Shown here: piece after piece, positions 1 to 8,370 of the stretch | Numbering within the stretch: position 1 is the first letter of the stretch | Layout of the letters: each line of letters opens with the position of its first letter | Source of the DNA: Neisseria dentiae | Lineage (GTDB): Bacteria; Pseudomonadota; Gammaproteobacteria; Burkholderiales; Neisseriaceae | DNA length: 64,000 nucleotides | Assembly (NCBI RefSeq): GCF_024580525.1 | Contig: NZ_JANIKQ010000009.1 | Location: 1-64,000 of the forward strand | Direction of reading: 5' to 3' | Program-made: the position numbers and the translations under genes | The notes under the pieces: generated by a model | Told to the model about the DNA's origin: nothing | Databases searched by the model: none | The model's input: the letters and a program-made list of their open reading frames with translations, nothing else

Positions 1-323
1 GTTTGGGCGGCTGCGGGGGCAGCGGCTGCGGCGGGGGCGGCCTCCGGCGCTTTTTCTGCCGGAGCGGGCGCGGCGGCGGCACCGGCGGCTTCCACCAGCA
101 CGATAACGCTGCCTTCCGACACTTTGTCGCCCACTTTCACTTTCACTTCTTTCACCACGCCCGCGGCATCGGCCGGCACGTCCATGGTGGCCTTGTCGGT
201 TTCCAGCGTGATCAGCGTGTCGTCAACGGCGATGGTGTCGCCCGCTTTCACTTCAACGGCAATCACGTCCACATCGCTGTGGCCGCCGATGTCGGGTACT
301 TTGATTTCTACGATCTGACTCAT
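1..323 (-). CDS. aceF: Pyruvate dehydrogenase E2 (dihydrolipoamide acetyltransferase), N-terminal part
   Basis: The gene runs off the left edge, leaving the first 107 residues. They form one lipoyl domain: residues 41-50 read ETDKATMDVP, with K44 as the lipoylated lysine. An Ala/Pro/Glu-rich flexible linker typical of E2 enzymes follows from about residue 78. E2 transfers the acetyl group made by E1 to CoA in the cytoplasmic pyruvate dehydrogenase complex. It lies 105 bp downstream of aceE on the same strand, with a DUS hairpin between, so the pair is probably one operon with partial termination. The catalytic domain is outside the window, but the aceE neighbour makes E2 of PDH rather than of the 2-oxoglutarate complex very likely. 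Confidence 0.93.
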   Translation of the reverse strand, partial: MSQIVEIKVPDIGGHSDVDVIAVEVKAGDTIAVDDTLITLETDKATMDVPADAAGVVKEVKVKVGDKVSEGSVIVLVEAAGAAAAPAPAEKAPEAAPAAAAAPAAAQ

Positions 324-386
324 CGTGATATTCCTTTATCAACCGCAGTTTGACGCTGCGGCTTGAATGTTTCAAATGTCTGCCTG

Positions 387-424
387 TTTTTCAGACGGCC
401 TTAACAACAGGCCGTCTGAAAAAC
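387..424 (-). terminator. DUS-pair hairpin between aceE and aceF
   Basis: TTTTCAGACGGCC and GGCCGTCTGAAAA face each other across a 9-base loop just after the aceE stop. The paired uptake sequences make a stem ending in T's, the usual Neisseria terminator form. Because aceF follows on the same strand it may act as an attenuator rather than a full stop. Confidence 0.6.
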
Positions 425-428
425 GGCA

Positions 429-3098
429 TCAGCGTTTCCAGCTCGGTGCGGTGTCGGTTTTAATGCCGTATTTTTCGATGGCTTGCTGCACGACGGCTTT
501 TTCAACTTTGCCTTGGTCGGCCAGCGCGCTCAGGGCGGCTACGGCAACGTGGCGGCTGTCGACCTCGAAGAAGTCGCGCAGGTTGGCGCGGCTGTCGCTG
601 CGGCCGAAACCGTCGGTGCCCAAAACGTGGTAATCGTTGGGGATATAGGCGCGGATACGGTCGGCAAAGCTGCGGATATAGTCGGTAGAAGCAATCACCG
701 GGCCTTCGCGGCCTTGCAGTTGGCTGGTTACGAAAGGCACTTTGTTTTCTTCCAGCGGGTGCAGGCGGTTGTAGCGTTCCGCTTCGATGGCGTCGCGGTG
801 CAGCAGGTTGAACGACGGACAAGACCAAATATCGGCCTCCACGCCGAAATCGGCTTTGAGCATATCGGCGGCTTTGATCACTTCGTTCAGAATCACGCCC
901 GAACCCATCAATTGCACTTTTTTATCGCCTTTGCCGCCTTCGCGGAGCAAATACATACCTTTGATGATCTCTTCTTCGATGCCTTTGCGCTGCGGCATGG
1001 CCGGGTGGGCATAGTTTTCGTTCATCACGGTCAGGTAATAGAACACGTCTTCCTGCTCCACATACATACGGCGCAGGCCGTCTGCAATAATCACCGCCAG
1101 CTCGTATTGGAAAGTGGGGTCGTAAGAGAGGCAGTTGGGAATCAGGTCGGCCTGAATATGGCTGTGGCCGTCTTCGTGCTGCAAGCCTTCGCCGTTAAGC
1201 GTGGTGCGGCCGGCGGTGCCGCCCACCAAGAAGCCGCGCGCGTGCATATCGCCGGCAGCCCAAGCCAAATCGCCCACGCGTTGGAAACCGAACATCGAAT
1301 AGTAGATGTAGAACGGAATCATGGGGAAACGGTTGTTGGCATAGCTGGTGGCGGCGGCAATCCAGTCGGCCATTGCGCCCGGCTCGTTGATGCCTTCCTG
1401 CAAAACCTGACCGTCGACCGATTCTTTATAGAACATCAGCTGGTCTTTATCCTGCGGGGTGTATTGCTGGCCTTTCGGGTTCCAGATGCCGTATTGGCGG
1501 AACAGGCCTTCCATACCGAACGTGCGGCTTTCGTCGGGCACGATGGGTACGATGCGTTTGCCGATTTGTTTGTCTTTCAACAGAGTGGAAAGAATGCGCA
1601 CAAACGCCATGGTGGTAGAAAACTCGCGATCGCCGCTCGATTGCAGCTGCGTGTCGAACGCTTCCAACGCCGGCACGGGAATGGCTTCGGTGTTGGGGTT
1701 GCGCTGCGGCAGATAACCACCCAAAGCCTGGCGGCGCTCGCGCAGGTAGCGCATTTCTTCGCTGTCTTCGGGGAAGCGGTAATAAGGCGGGTTGCCGCTG
1801 TCGATTTGTTCGTCGGTTACGGGAATGCCGAAACGGGTGCGGAATTTTTTCAGCGATTCCACATCCATTTTCTTGGCCTGGTGGGCAATGTTCTGGCCTT
1901 CGCCCGATGCGCCCATGCCGTAGCCTTTGATGGTTTTCGCCAAAATCAAGGTCGGACGACCTTGCGGGTTGTTTACCGCTTCGTAATAAGCCGCATACAC
2001 TTTGTGCGGGTCGTGGCCGCCGCGGTTGAGTGCGAAAATTTCCGCATCGGTCATACCGGCCACCATAGCCTTCAATTCGGGCGTGTTGAAGAAGTGTTCG
2101 CGCACATAGGCGCCGTCTTTCGATTTATAGGTTTGGTAGTCGCCGTCAACCACTTCGTTCATGCGCTGTTTCAAAGCGTTGGTGGTATCGGCTGCCAACA
2201 GGTTGTCCCAGCGGCGTCCCCAAATCACTTTCAGCACGTTCCAGCCGGCACCGCGGAAGTTGCCTTCCAGCTCTTGAATGATTTTGCCGTTGCCGCGCAC
2301 GGGGCCGTCGAGGCGTTGCAGGTTGCAGTTAATCACGAAAATCAGATTGTCCAAGCCCTCCCGGGCAGCCAGAGAAATCGCGCCCTGGCTTTCCGGCTCG
2401 TCCATTTCGCCGTCGCCGCAGAAGCACCATACTTTACGGCCTTTGGTTTTGGTTAAGCCGCGTGATTCGAGATATTTCAAAAAGCGCGCCTGATAAATCG
2501 CCATCAGCGGCCCCAAGCCCATAGACACGGTGGGGAACTGCCAGAAATCGGGCATCAGGTGCGGGTGGGGGTAGGAAGACAAACCTTTGCCGTCAACTTC
2601 TTGGCGGAAGTTGTCGAGCTGCTCTTCAGTCAAACGGCCTTCCACAAACGCGCGGGCGTAAATACCAGGCGCAACGTGGCCCTGAATAAAGATCATATCG
2701 CCTTCTTCACCGTCGCCTTTGGCCTTCCAAAAGTGGTTGAAGCCGACATCATACAGTGTGGCTGCAGACTGGAAAGATGCGATATGCCCGCCCAACTCCA
2801 AATCCTTTTTACCCGCACGCAGCACCATCGCCGCCGCATTCCAGCGGATAGCGGCACGGATGCGGTGTTCGATCTCGTGATCGCCCGGCGACTTCTGCTC
2901 TTTACCCACGGGAATGGTGTTCAGATAAGCGGTGGTGGCATCGAACGGCATATGCACGCCGCGACGGCGGGTGTATTTGACCAGTTGCTCCAGCAGGAAG
3001 TGTGCGCGCTCTTCGCCCTCGCTTTCCAACACCGAGCTTAACGCATCCAGCCATTCCTGGGTTTCAATCGGGTCAACATCTTGAATTTGGGTGGACAT
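429..3098 (-). CDS. aceE: Pyruvate dehydrogenase E1 component, homodimeric type
   Basis: The protein has 889 residues, the usual length of the homodimeric alpha2-type E1 of Gram-negative bacteria. It decarboxylates pyruvate with thiamine diphosphate and loads acetyl groups on the E2 lipoyl arm. HIASFQS at 105-111 and the ThDP/Mg motif starting GDGEMDE (228-234) and ending NCNLQ (257-261) are intact. The ATG is preceded by AGAAGGGAT at proper spacing. aceF lies downstream, giving the standard aceE-aceF order. A 28-bp near-perfect palindrome sits 133-160 bp upstream and may be an operator. Confidence 0.97.
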   Translation of the reverse strand: MSTQIQDVDPIETQEWLDALSSVLESEGEERAHFLLEQLVKYTRRRGVHMPFDATTAYLNTIPVGKEQKSPGDHEIEHRIRAAIRWNAAAMVLRAGKKDLELGGHIASFQSAATLYDVGFNHFWKAKGDGEEGDMIFIQGHVAPGIYARAFVEGRLTEEQLDNFRQEVDGKGLSSYPHPHLMPDFWQFPTVSMGLGPLMAIYQARFLKYLESRGLTKTKGRKVWCFCGDGEMDEPESQGAISLAAREGLDNLIFVINCNLQRLDGPVRGNGKIIQELEGNFRGAGWNVLKVIWGRRWDNLLAADTTNALKQRMNEVVDGDYQTYKSKDGAYVREHFFNTPELKAMVAGMTDAEIFALNRGGHDPHKVYAAYYEAVNNPQGRPTLILAKTIKGYGMGASGEGQNIAHQAKKMDVESLKKFRTRFGIPVTDEQIDSGNPPYYRFPEDSEEMRYLRERRQALGGYLPQRNPNTEAIPVPALEAFDTQLQSSGDREFSTTMAFVRILSTLLKDKQIGKRIVPIVPDESRTFGMEGLFRQYGIWNPKGQQYTPQDKDQLMFYKESVDGQVLQEGINEPGAMADWIAAATSYANNRFPMIPFYIYYSMFGFQRVGDLAWAAGDMHARGFLVGGTAGRTTLNGEGLQHEDGHSHIQADLIPNCLSYDPTFQYELAVIIADGLRRMYVEQEDVFYYLTVMNENYAHPAMPQRKGIEEEIIKGMYLLREGGKGDKKVQLMGSGVILNEVIKAADMLKADFGVEADIWSCPSFNLLHRDAIEAERYNRLHPLEENKVPFVTSQLQGREGPVIASTDYIRSFADRIRAYIPNDYHVLGTDGFGRSDSRANLRDFFEVDSRHVAVAALSALADQGKVEKAVVQQAIEKYGIKTDTAPSWKR

Positions 3099-3736
3099 AT
3101 TTATCCCTTCTGTTGAGTGTAAGAATCGGCCTTTTCAGACGGCCTTTCCGTTTTCGTTTATGAAAACCCTGCGTTTGCCGCTTATCGGCGCAAACACGCG
3201 GGTAACCTGCAACGCCTGCACGCCGCCGGCCTAAAGCATTAATATATTAATACTTTAGCGGCAAACCGCCCGCACTCGGGCAGCGTTCGGACTGCGCCGC
3301 AATATCCATTGCTTAATGCAAAATCCTATCAGCAAACCGTGCCGCTGGCAAATTGCGCTGAATAAGCCTGCAACACTTTCGCGCATATTTTGCGGCCGTT
3401 TTGTTCTTTAAAGAAAAATTCAGATTCAAAACCGCCGGTTTATTTTCCTTTTCAATCAATAAATGAACCAAAACGAATATTTTTGCTGTGTAAAAAAACG
3501 TTGCGGCAGCTTCTGGCGGAAAACAGGTTTTTCAATATACCCGATTGGAAAAAACCGGCCGGCAAAAGCAGGCCGAATATTGGCAAGCCCCGCCGAAATC
3601 CAAACGACGGGGCTTTTGCAAAATTCATGCCGGTATTTAAAAACTCTGCGTCATCTCCGCGCATGGCGGCACATAAACTTTTCAGACGGCCTGAACGAAT
3701 GCGGCAAAAGTTGCGGTTTGTTTCAAACCGGCACCG
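3099..3736. other. Intergenic region upstream of aceE
   Basis: About 640 bp without a credible gene; short open frames here have no recognisable product. It holds one DUS (near 3135-3146) and the palindrome at 3231-3258. The rest, including an AT-rich part around 3410-3500, shows no clear element. It should contain the aceE promoter, but no convincing -35/-10 pair could be fixed by eye. Confidence 0.5.
3231..3258. promoter_or_regulatory. 28-bp palindrome, candidate operator of aceE
   Basis: CTAAAGcATTAAT meets its mirror ATTAATaCTTTAG around an AT-rich centre; 26 of 28 positions are self-complementary, with one mismatched pair. No T-run follows, and the distance to the aceE start (133 bp) suits a regulator site better than a terminator. 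The regulator is not identified; a GntR-type pyruvate or carbon regulator is a guess. Confidence 0.5.
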
Positions 3737-5440
3737 TCAATCCGCTTTCGGCGGCGGATTGAAAAACGCCAGCAAGCGGCTGCCGCCCTGCTTCAGGGCT
3801 TCGAGGAAAATCGCTACCTCGCGCTCCTGTGCTTCGGGATAGCTCACGGTAAACAGCCAGCCTTCCTTCATCAGCGTGTAGTTAACGCCCAAGCCGCCCG
3901 CTGAAGTGGGGGCGAAGGCGAAATTGACGGTTACGGCATCGTCGCCCAAGGTTGAAGTGGAAAGGAAATCGGTGCAGAAAGTTTGGTAACCCGCACTTTT
4001 GAAAAAGGCGGGCAGACGACTACCTTTGCGTTTGGCCATCAGTTGCAGGCCAAGCAGGTGGCGGTTGGCGCCCTGCCCCATCTTGGCGGCCTTTACCCGC
4101 GCTTTGTGTTCGGCCAGCGCGGCATCAAGCAGAGCCTGAACGGGTTTTTCCTGCAACAGCGAGGCCACAAACGCGAGCGATTCTTCCGACACGGGGCGCA
4201 CGCATTCGGTGCGGCCGTGGGCGAAATGGCTTGCGTCCACCGCTTCGTAGGTGTTGCGGATGTCGCCGTAAGTGGTTAATTGGGCGTATTGCAGCAGAAA
4301 CTGCATCAGTGCATCATGGCTCACGCCTTTGGGCACGCTGCCGCCGTTGAACGGGATAACGGTGCTTTTTACGCGCATTTTGCGGGCTTTGGCGGCGTAA
4401 TCCTGCTGCCATTGCGGCCAACTTTTCTTTTGTGCGGGCGTTAAATGCCAGGCGTGGCGGCTGATGGCGGGGGCGGTTTTCCGGCCTTTGCCGCCGGTTT
4501 TTTCCGCCGCCAGCGTAACGATACCTTTTAATGCGCCGCCGTCTTCCCATGTGTGTTCGCAATGCAGAAACAGGCGGCCGGTGGCGGTGTTGTAGCAGAA
4601 GGTGGTTGGCTTGTAGCACCAGATGTTTTGCTGCGGTGCAAACGTGGCGCGTGCCAAATCTTCGTCGGCACTCAGGCTTTCTTCGTGGTAAATGCTGATG
4701 TGGAACAGGTCGGTTTCGAGGTAATCGGCCAGTTCGGTGTTGTCGTCTTTACTGCGCAGGGCTTTATAGACGCGGGCGGTTTGGTTGCCGCCGAGATAAC
4801 ACGGCACGGCCACGGGGAACGGGTTTTCGACGGTATCGGCCAGAATTTGGGCGATTGCCTGCTGGAAAGTGTCGGGGTGATAGGCTTCGTGGTTATCGTC
4901 GAGCGCGGTAATACGGTAATAAAAACCGTTGTGCAGCACGCCGATGTGCCGGCTCGGGGTGTCGGCGATGCGGAAGGTGTCGCAACCGTTTTGCGGCACC
5001 CTCGCCGCGCCGCGCAGAATCTGCCATTGCGCCATACACACGGGCGTTTCCTGCGGTGTTACGGGCGCGCTGATGCGGCCGTGGTGGTAGTCGGCGCACA
5101 CGGCGGCCAGCGCGGCGGCCCATCCGCCCAAATCTTTACCGTGTGTGCGGATATTGAAGCCGACATTGCTCGCCAAAGGCAGCGGCGTACGGATTTTCAA
5201 ATAGCTTTCCAGCCATGCGTCTATCAGCCAGCTTTTTTCCGATTGCTCGGCGAAATCCTGCAAAGCGGCTTGAAGGCTGCGCCCGCTGCGGGCTTGGAAC
5301 TGCCGCACGGAAGCGGTTGTGGCGGCATAAGTTTCGTCGTTAAGCAGCGGTTTCACCTGCTTGAGATAGCGGGTGCAGGTTTCGGCAAGGTCGGGCACGG
5401 GCAGCACGGGCAGCACGGGCAGCACGGGCTGTTGCGGCAT
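3737..5440 (-). CDS. Choline/carnitine O-acyltransferase family protein
   Basis: The 567-residue product looks like animal carnitine acetyltransferase along its whole length. The N-terminus has LPVPDL followed by a YLK..KPLL segment; the catalytic region reads HCEHTWEDGGAL with the general-base His at about 296; near the C-terminus FLSTSTLGDDAV carries the STS substrate-binding motif, followed by a GLGVNYTL segment like the eukaryotic end. The family moves acyl groups between CoA and carnitine or choline. A CoA/short-chain acyl role is inferred; the real acceptor in this bacterium is unknown. The start at MPQQ was chosen because AAAGGAGAG precedes it; the frame stays open 32 codons further up without a ribosome site. 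An in-frame 9-bp repeat encodes VLPVLPVLPV at the N-terminus. The gene is single, between aceE and nirV. Confidence 0.85.
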   Translation of the reverse strand: MPQQPVLPVLPVLPVPDLAETCTRYLKQVKPLLNDETYAATTASVRQFQARSGRSLQAALQDFAEQSEKSWLIDAWLESYLKIRTPLPLASNVGFNIRTHGKDLGGWAAALAAVCADYHHGRISAPVTPQETPVCMAQWQILRGAARVPQNGCDTFRIADTPSRHIGVLHNGFYYRITALDDNHEAYHPDTFQQAIAQILADTVENPFPVAVPCYLGGNQTARVYKALRSKDDNTELADYLETDLFHISIYHEESLSADEDLARATFAPQQNIWCYKPTTFCYNTATGRLFLHCEHTWEDGGALKGIVTLAAEKTGGKGRKTAPAISRHAWHLTPAQKKSWPQWQQDYAAKARKMRVKSTVIPFNGGSVPKGVSHDALMQFLLQYAQLTTYGDIRNTYEAVDASHFAHGRTECVRPVSEESLAFVASLLQEKPVQALLDAALAEHKARVKAAKMGQGANRHLLGLQLMAKRKGSRLPAFFKSAGYQTFCTDFLSTSTLGDDAVTVNFAFAPTSAGGLGVNYTLMKEGWLFTVSYPEAQEREVAIFLEALKQGGSRLLAFFNPPPKAD

Positions 5441-5540
5441 GGTTCTCTCCTTTAGCATAAACGCATGATATTGCAAGGATTGTAGCGGAAAGTAGTTATA
5501 TTGGTAAGCCCGGTTTTTATTAAAAACAGCCTGCAAATGC

Positions 5541-5569
5541 TTTCAGACGGCCTCAAAGGCCGTCTGAAA
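5541..5569 (-). terminator. DUS-pair hairpin after nirV
   Basis: TTTCAGACGGCCT and AGGCCGTCTGAAA pair across a 3-base loop, 40 bp beyond the nirV stop and upstream of the acyltransferase gene. Confidence 0.7.
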
Positions 5570-5608
5570 CATTAAGCAGAAACGAATCGGGTGATGCACC
5601 GTTTGGCT

Positions 5609-6361
5609 TTATTTGGCGCAGCGGAAACCCAGATTGTTCAGCACAAACTTGGCCTGCAAACTGGTGCGGATGCCGTAGCGCATAAAGGCGGCGTAGTCGC
5701 TCGGGTCGGCCGATCCTGCCGATGCGCCGCTGCAAAACATATTGCTGCCGGCCGCCGAGGCGGAGGTGAGCAGGCTGCTGTTGAAATCTTCGGTCCATTC
5801 CCAAATCAGGCCGTGCATATCGTGAATGCCCCAATAATTGGGTTTGCTTTGGCCGACATCGCGCAAGCCTTTGCGGCTACCTTCGGCATACCAATCGAGA
5901 ATGGTGCGGTTATAGCCCGGTTCGGCCGTGCCGTTGATGCGGGTTTGGGAAGCCTGGCCGGCGAATTCCCATTCGTCGATGGTGGGCAGGCGTTTGCCTT
6001 GGGCGGCGCAGTAGGCGTGGGCGGCGAACCATGAAACGTTGGTAACGGGCTTGTTCAAATCGCTTTTGAGCGGGGCATAGCCGTTGCCGCTTTTTACCCA
6101 ATGGCGCAGATAGCCCGGCTCGGCCTGTTTGCTGCTTGCTCTGCCGCGCTGCCATTGCGGGTGTTTTTGCACGAAGGCGGCGAATTGGGCATTGGTAACG
6201 GGCAGGGTGTCGAGCTGAAACGCTTTCACGCTGATCATGGGCGTTTCTTTTTTCAGGTAGAGCGGGCGGTATCGGCCGCCGTTCACCTTGGCCATTTCGG
6301 CGGCGGCCGCCGTGCCTGCGGCAATCAGCAGGGCACAGGTGAGCAGTCGGGCGGTATTCAT
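5609..6361 (-). CDS. nirV: NirV-like formylglycine-generating-enzyme-family (SUMF1) protein, periplasmic
   Basis: A 250-residue protein with a Sec signal peptide (about 1-20, ending AAAA) and a sulfatase-modifying-factor fold: PVTNAQFAAFV near 55, PVTNVSWFAAHAYC, GKRLPTIDEWEFA, and a C-terminal GFRCAK. Such proteins accompany copper nitrite reductase genes as nirV; the role is not settled and maturation or copper-site help is the usual guess. A strong GGAGG lies before the ATG. It is 135 bp downstream of aniA on the same strand, separated by two DUS hairpins, so read-through or a separate promoter are both possible. Confidence 0.82.
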   Translation of the reverse strand: MNTARLLTCALLIAAGTAAAAEMAKVNGGRYRPLYLKKETPMISVKAFQLDTLPVTNAQFAAFVQKHPQWQRGRASSKQAEPGYLRHWVKSGNGYAPLKSDLNKPVTNVSWFAAHAYCAAQGKRLPTIDEWEFAGQASQTRINGTAEPGYNRTILDWYAEGSRKGLRDVGQSKPNYWGIHDMHGLIWEWTEDFNSSLLTSASAAGSNMFCSGASAGSADPSDYAAFMRYGIRTSLQAKFVLNNLGFRCAK

Positions 6362-6380
6362 GGCTGGCCTCCGTATTTGG

Positions 6381-6419
6381 TTTTTCAGACGGCCTGAAAC
6401 GGTATGGCCGTCTGAAAAA
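6381..6419 (-). terminator. First DUS-pair hairpin between aniA and nirV
   Basis: TTTTTCAGACGGCC faces GGCCGTCTGAAAAA across a 12-base loop. It is one of two hairpins in a row in the aniA-nirV gap. Confidence 0.55.
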
Positions 6420-6454
6420 TATCGGGTTGGTTGTTTGGCAAATATAAAAGCCTG

Positions 6455-6489
6455 AAGGCCGTCTGAAACGATTCTTTTCAGACGGCCTG
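6455..6489 (-). terminator. DUS-pair hairpin directly after aniA
   Basis: AGGCCGTCTGAAA and TTTCAGACGGCCT pair just beyond the aniA stop at 6497. With the next hairpin it should strongly reduce read-through into nirV. Confidence 0.65.
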
Positions 6490-6496
6490 TTTGGTT

Positions 6497-7993
6497 TTAC
6501 TTACCGCGCTCTTTGGCTACATCGGCCGCATGGATTTGGCCGCCGCCGTTGTTGAAGCTGTTGAGAATATAAGTTAACACGTTGGCGGCATCTTCGTCGT
6601 TCAGCGCCACGGCGGGCATCACGCTGTTGTAGTCTTTGCCGTTAACGGTGATTTTGCCGCTCACGCCTTTGAGTATGGCGTGTATGCCGCGTTTGGGGTC
6701 GGCTTTCAGATAGTCGGAATTGGCCACCGGCGGGAACGCGCCTTCCACGCCTTTGCCTTCCGCGCCGTGGCAGGCCATGCAGTTGGCGTTATACACGGCT
6801 TTGCCGAGCTTGATTTGGTCGTCTTTATTGGCGGCTTTGGCGGGGCCGGCTTTCACTTTCTGCTCTTCTTCGGGCGTTAACGGCACGGTTTGGATGGCGC
6901 CTCCCTCGGGCTGATAGATAGCATCGCTGATTTTTCCGGAATAGATTTCTTTGTTTTCAGGCCCTTCCACTTTCAACTGGCCGAGCGCGCCTTTGTTGAA
7001 TGCGCGGAAGATGGAGTGGTCGACCAGTGTGAAGCTGCCGGGCACATCTAATTTGAAGTCCACAATCGCCGCGCCGCCTGCGGGAACCAGCGTGGTTTGG
7101 ATATTTTCGTTAATCAGCTTGCCGCCTTCCACATACACTTTGTCGAAAATCTCGCCGATAACGTGGAACGACGATACCAGATTGGGGCCGCCGTTGCCCA
7201 CATACAGGCGCACGGTTTCGCCCACTTTCGCTTTCAGGGCTTTATCGCCCGCAATCGCGCCCACATGGCCGTTAAACACCACATAATCGGGCTGCTCTTT
7301 AATGGCTTTTTCCATATCGAAGGGTTGCAGGCCGGTTTCGCCGTATTTGCCTTTGGTGTAGAAATCGCCCTGCACCACATAGAATTCTTTATCCACTTTC
7401 GGCAAACCTTCTTTAGGCTCGACCAAAATCAGGCCGTACATACCGTTGGCGATGTGCATACCCACGGGCGCGGTGGCGCAATGGTAGATATACAGGCCCG
7501 GTTGCAGGGCTTTGAAACTGAACGTGGAAGTGTGGCCGGGTGCGGTAAACGTGGCTTCGGCACCGCCGCCCGGGCCTGTGGCGGCGTGAAAGTCCACATT
7601 ATGCGGCACGGTTGACGAGGGGTGGTTGGAAAACTGCACTTCCACGGTGTCGCCCTCGCGCACGCGGATGAATTTGCCCGGCACATCGCCGCCGAACGTC
7701 CAATATTTATAGTCCACGCCGTCGGCCATGGGCATCACTTTTTCAATCACCTCCATTTTCACCACCACTTTGGCGGGGTAGTCGCGGTTAACGGGCGGCG
7801 GCACCTCGGGAGCGGAAGTGAGCACGGCATCAATCACCGGCAGCTCGCCCTGCGGGGTTTGGGCATCGGCTTTTTGGGCGGAAGCGGCAGAAGCCTCTGC
7901 GGGCTTGCCGGCAGATTGGTCGGCTGCCTGCTGACCGCAGGCGGCGAGAACAAACAATGATGCGATCAGAGCAGCTAAAGCGTGGCGTTTCAT
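6497..7993 (-). CDS. aniA: Copper nitrite reductase AniA (NirK) with C-terminal cytochrome c domain, lipoprotein
   Basis: The 498-residue protein reduces nitrite to NO at the outer membrane. A lipobox ends at C19 (FVLAAC). Type-1 copper ligands are H131, C172, H180 and M185; type-2 ligands are H136, H171 and H326, with H277 as the active-site His. Residues 1-390 match ordinary AniA with its Ala/Gln linker after the lipid anchor. Residues 391-485 add a class I cytochrome c: CMACH at 405-409 and a likely axial Met at 459. Gonococcal and meningococcal AniA (about 390 residues) lack this domain, so here electron delivery is probably built in. AAGGAA precedes the ATG. A perfect FNR box and -10 lie upstream; norB is divergent. 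Confidence 0.96.
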   Translation of the reverse strand: MKRHALAALIASLFVLAACGQQAADQSAGKPAEASAASAQKADAQTPQGELPVIDAVLTSAPEVPPPVNRDYPAKVVVKMEVIEKVMPMADGVDYKYWTFGGDVPGKFIRVREGDTVEVQFSNHPSSTVPHNVDFHAATGPGGGAEATFTAPGHTSTFSFKALQPGLYIYHCATAPVGMHIANGMYGLILVEPKEGLPKVDKEFYVVQGDFYTKGKYGETGLQPFDMEKAIKEQPDYVVFNGHVGAIAGDKALKAKVGETVRLYVGNGGPNLVSSFHVIGEIFDKVYVEGGKLINENIQTTLVPAGGAAIVDFKLDVPGSFTLVDHSIFRAFNKGALGQLKVEGPENKEIYSGKISDAIYQPEGGAIQTVPLTPEEEQKVKAGPAKAANKDDQIKLGKAVYNANCMACHGAEGKGVEGAFPPVANSDYLKADPKRGIHAILKGVSGKITVNGKDYNSVMPAVALNDEDAANVLTYILNSFNNGGGQIHAADVAKERGK

Positions 7994-8051
7994 GGCGGGT
8001 TCCTTTTTTAGAAATGTCCGCTTTTTATCAAGCGGTTTTAGGGTTGGGCAA

Positions 8052-8057
8052 ATTATG
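8052..8057 (-). promoter_or_regulatory. Candidate aniA -10 element
   Basis: CATAAT on the minus strand. A start near 8045 would place the FNR box centre (8086.5) at about -41.5, the class II activator position. Confidence 0.55.
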
Positions 8058-8079
8058 TGAGAAGCCCGCCGGCTTGATG

Positions 8080-8093
8080 TTGATTTACATCAA
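8080..8093. promoter_or_regulatory. FNR box of aniA
   Basis: TTGATTTACATCAA matches the FNR consensus TTGAT-N4-ATCAA without error. It is 87 bp from the aniA ATG and about 41.5 bp from the inferred start. FNR activation of aniA under low oxygen is known in pathogenic Neisseria. Confidence 0.85.
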
Positions 8094-8132
8094 TTGATTC
8101 AATTTGTATGAATATTACAAAACATAATCATG

Positions 8133-8178
8133 CTTTATACCTAGTGTTTTTCAAAAAATATCATACTTTATAACTAGA
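8133..8178. repeat. Direct repeat CTTTATAMCTAG between aniA and norB
   Basis: CTTTATACCTAG at 8133-8144 recurs as CTTTATAACTAG at 8167-8178, start-to-start 34 bp (about three helical turns), in the divergent control region. This may be a pair of regulator sites, for instance for NsrR or NarP, which control these genes in pathogenic Neisseria. The protein is not identified. Confidence 0.4.
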
Positions 8179-8299
8179 AAATTTCCCTCCCCTAGCTGTA
8201 AAACACCCATATTTTTTGACATATATCCATATTTATCTTTTATTTAGTGAAAATCTCTGTTTCCTTTCGACTATATAGTGTTTATTTTTCACCAACCCG

Positions 8300-8331
8300 T
8301 GCTACAATTTTAACATTCATATTTTATGAAT
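8300..8331 (+). promoter_or_regulatory. Candidate norB promoter with overlapping dyad
   Basis: An extended -10 TGCTACAAT lies at 8300-8308. Just downstream, at the expected start site, ATTCAT-ATTTT-ATGAAT (8315-8331) is a 17-bp dyad, a good place for a repressor. norB is repressed by the NO sensor NsrR in Neisseria, so NsrR is the first candidate. A second possible promoter, TTGACA at 8216-8221, lies upstream. Confidence 0.45.
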
Positions 8332-8370
8332 TTTTAAAAACCACTTCCAACCAGAAGAAGGAGCACAAAA

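Noticed and set aside
483..2456. A 657-codon open frame on the plus strand
   Set aside because: It lies fully opposite aceE, is His/Val/Phe-rich in a way typical of antisense of GC-rich genes, and matches no domain.
3390..3842. A 150-codon open frame overlapping the end of the acyltransferase gene
   Set aside because: No recognisable product, no ribosome site, and its 3' third is antisense to a clear gene.
5392..5430. Tandem 9-bp repeat at the 5' end of the acyltransferase gene
   Set aside because: The unit is a multiple of three (VLP repeats), so changes in number cannot switch the frame; phase variation was therefore not claimed.
6381..6489. A small RNA between aniA and nirV
   Set aside because: The two hairpins are ordinary DUS pairs; no promoter was seen between them.
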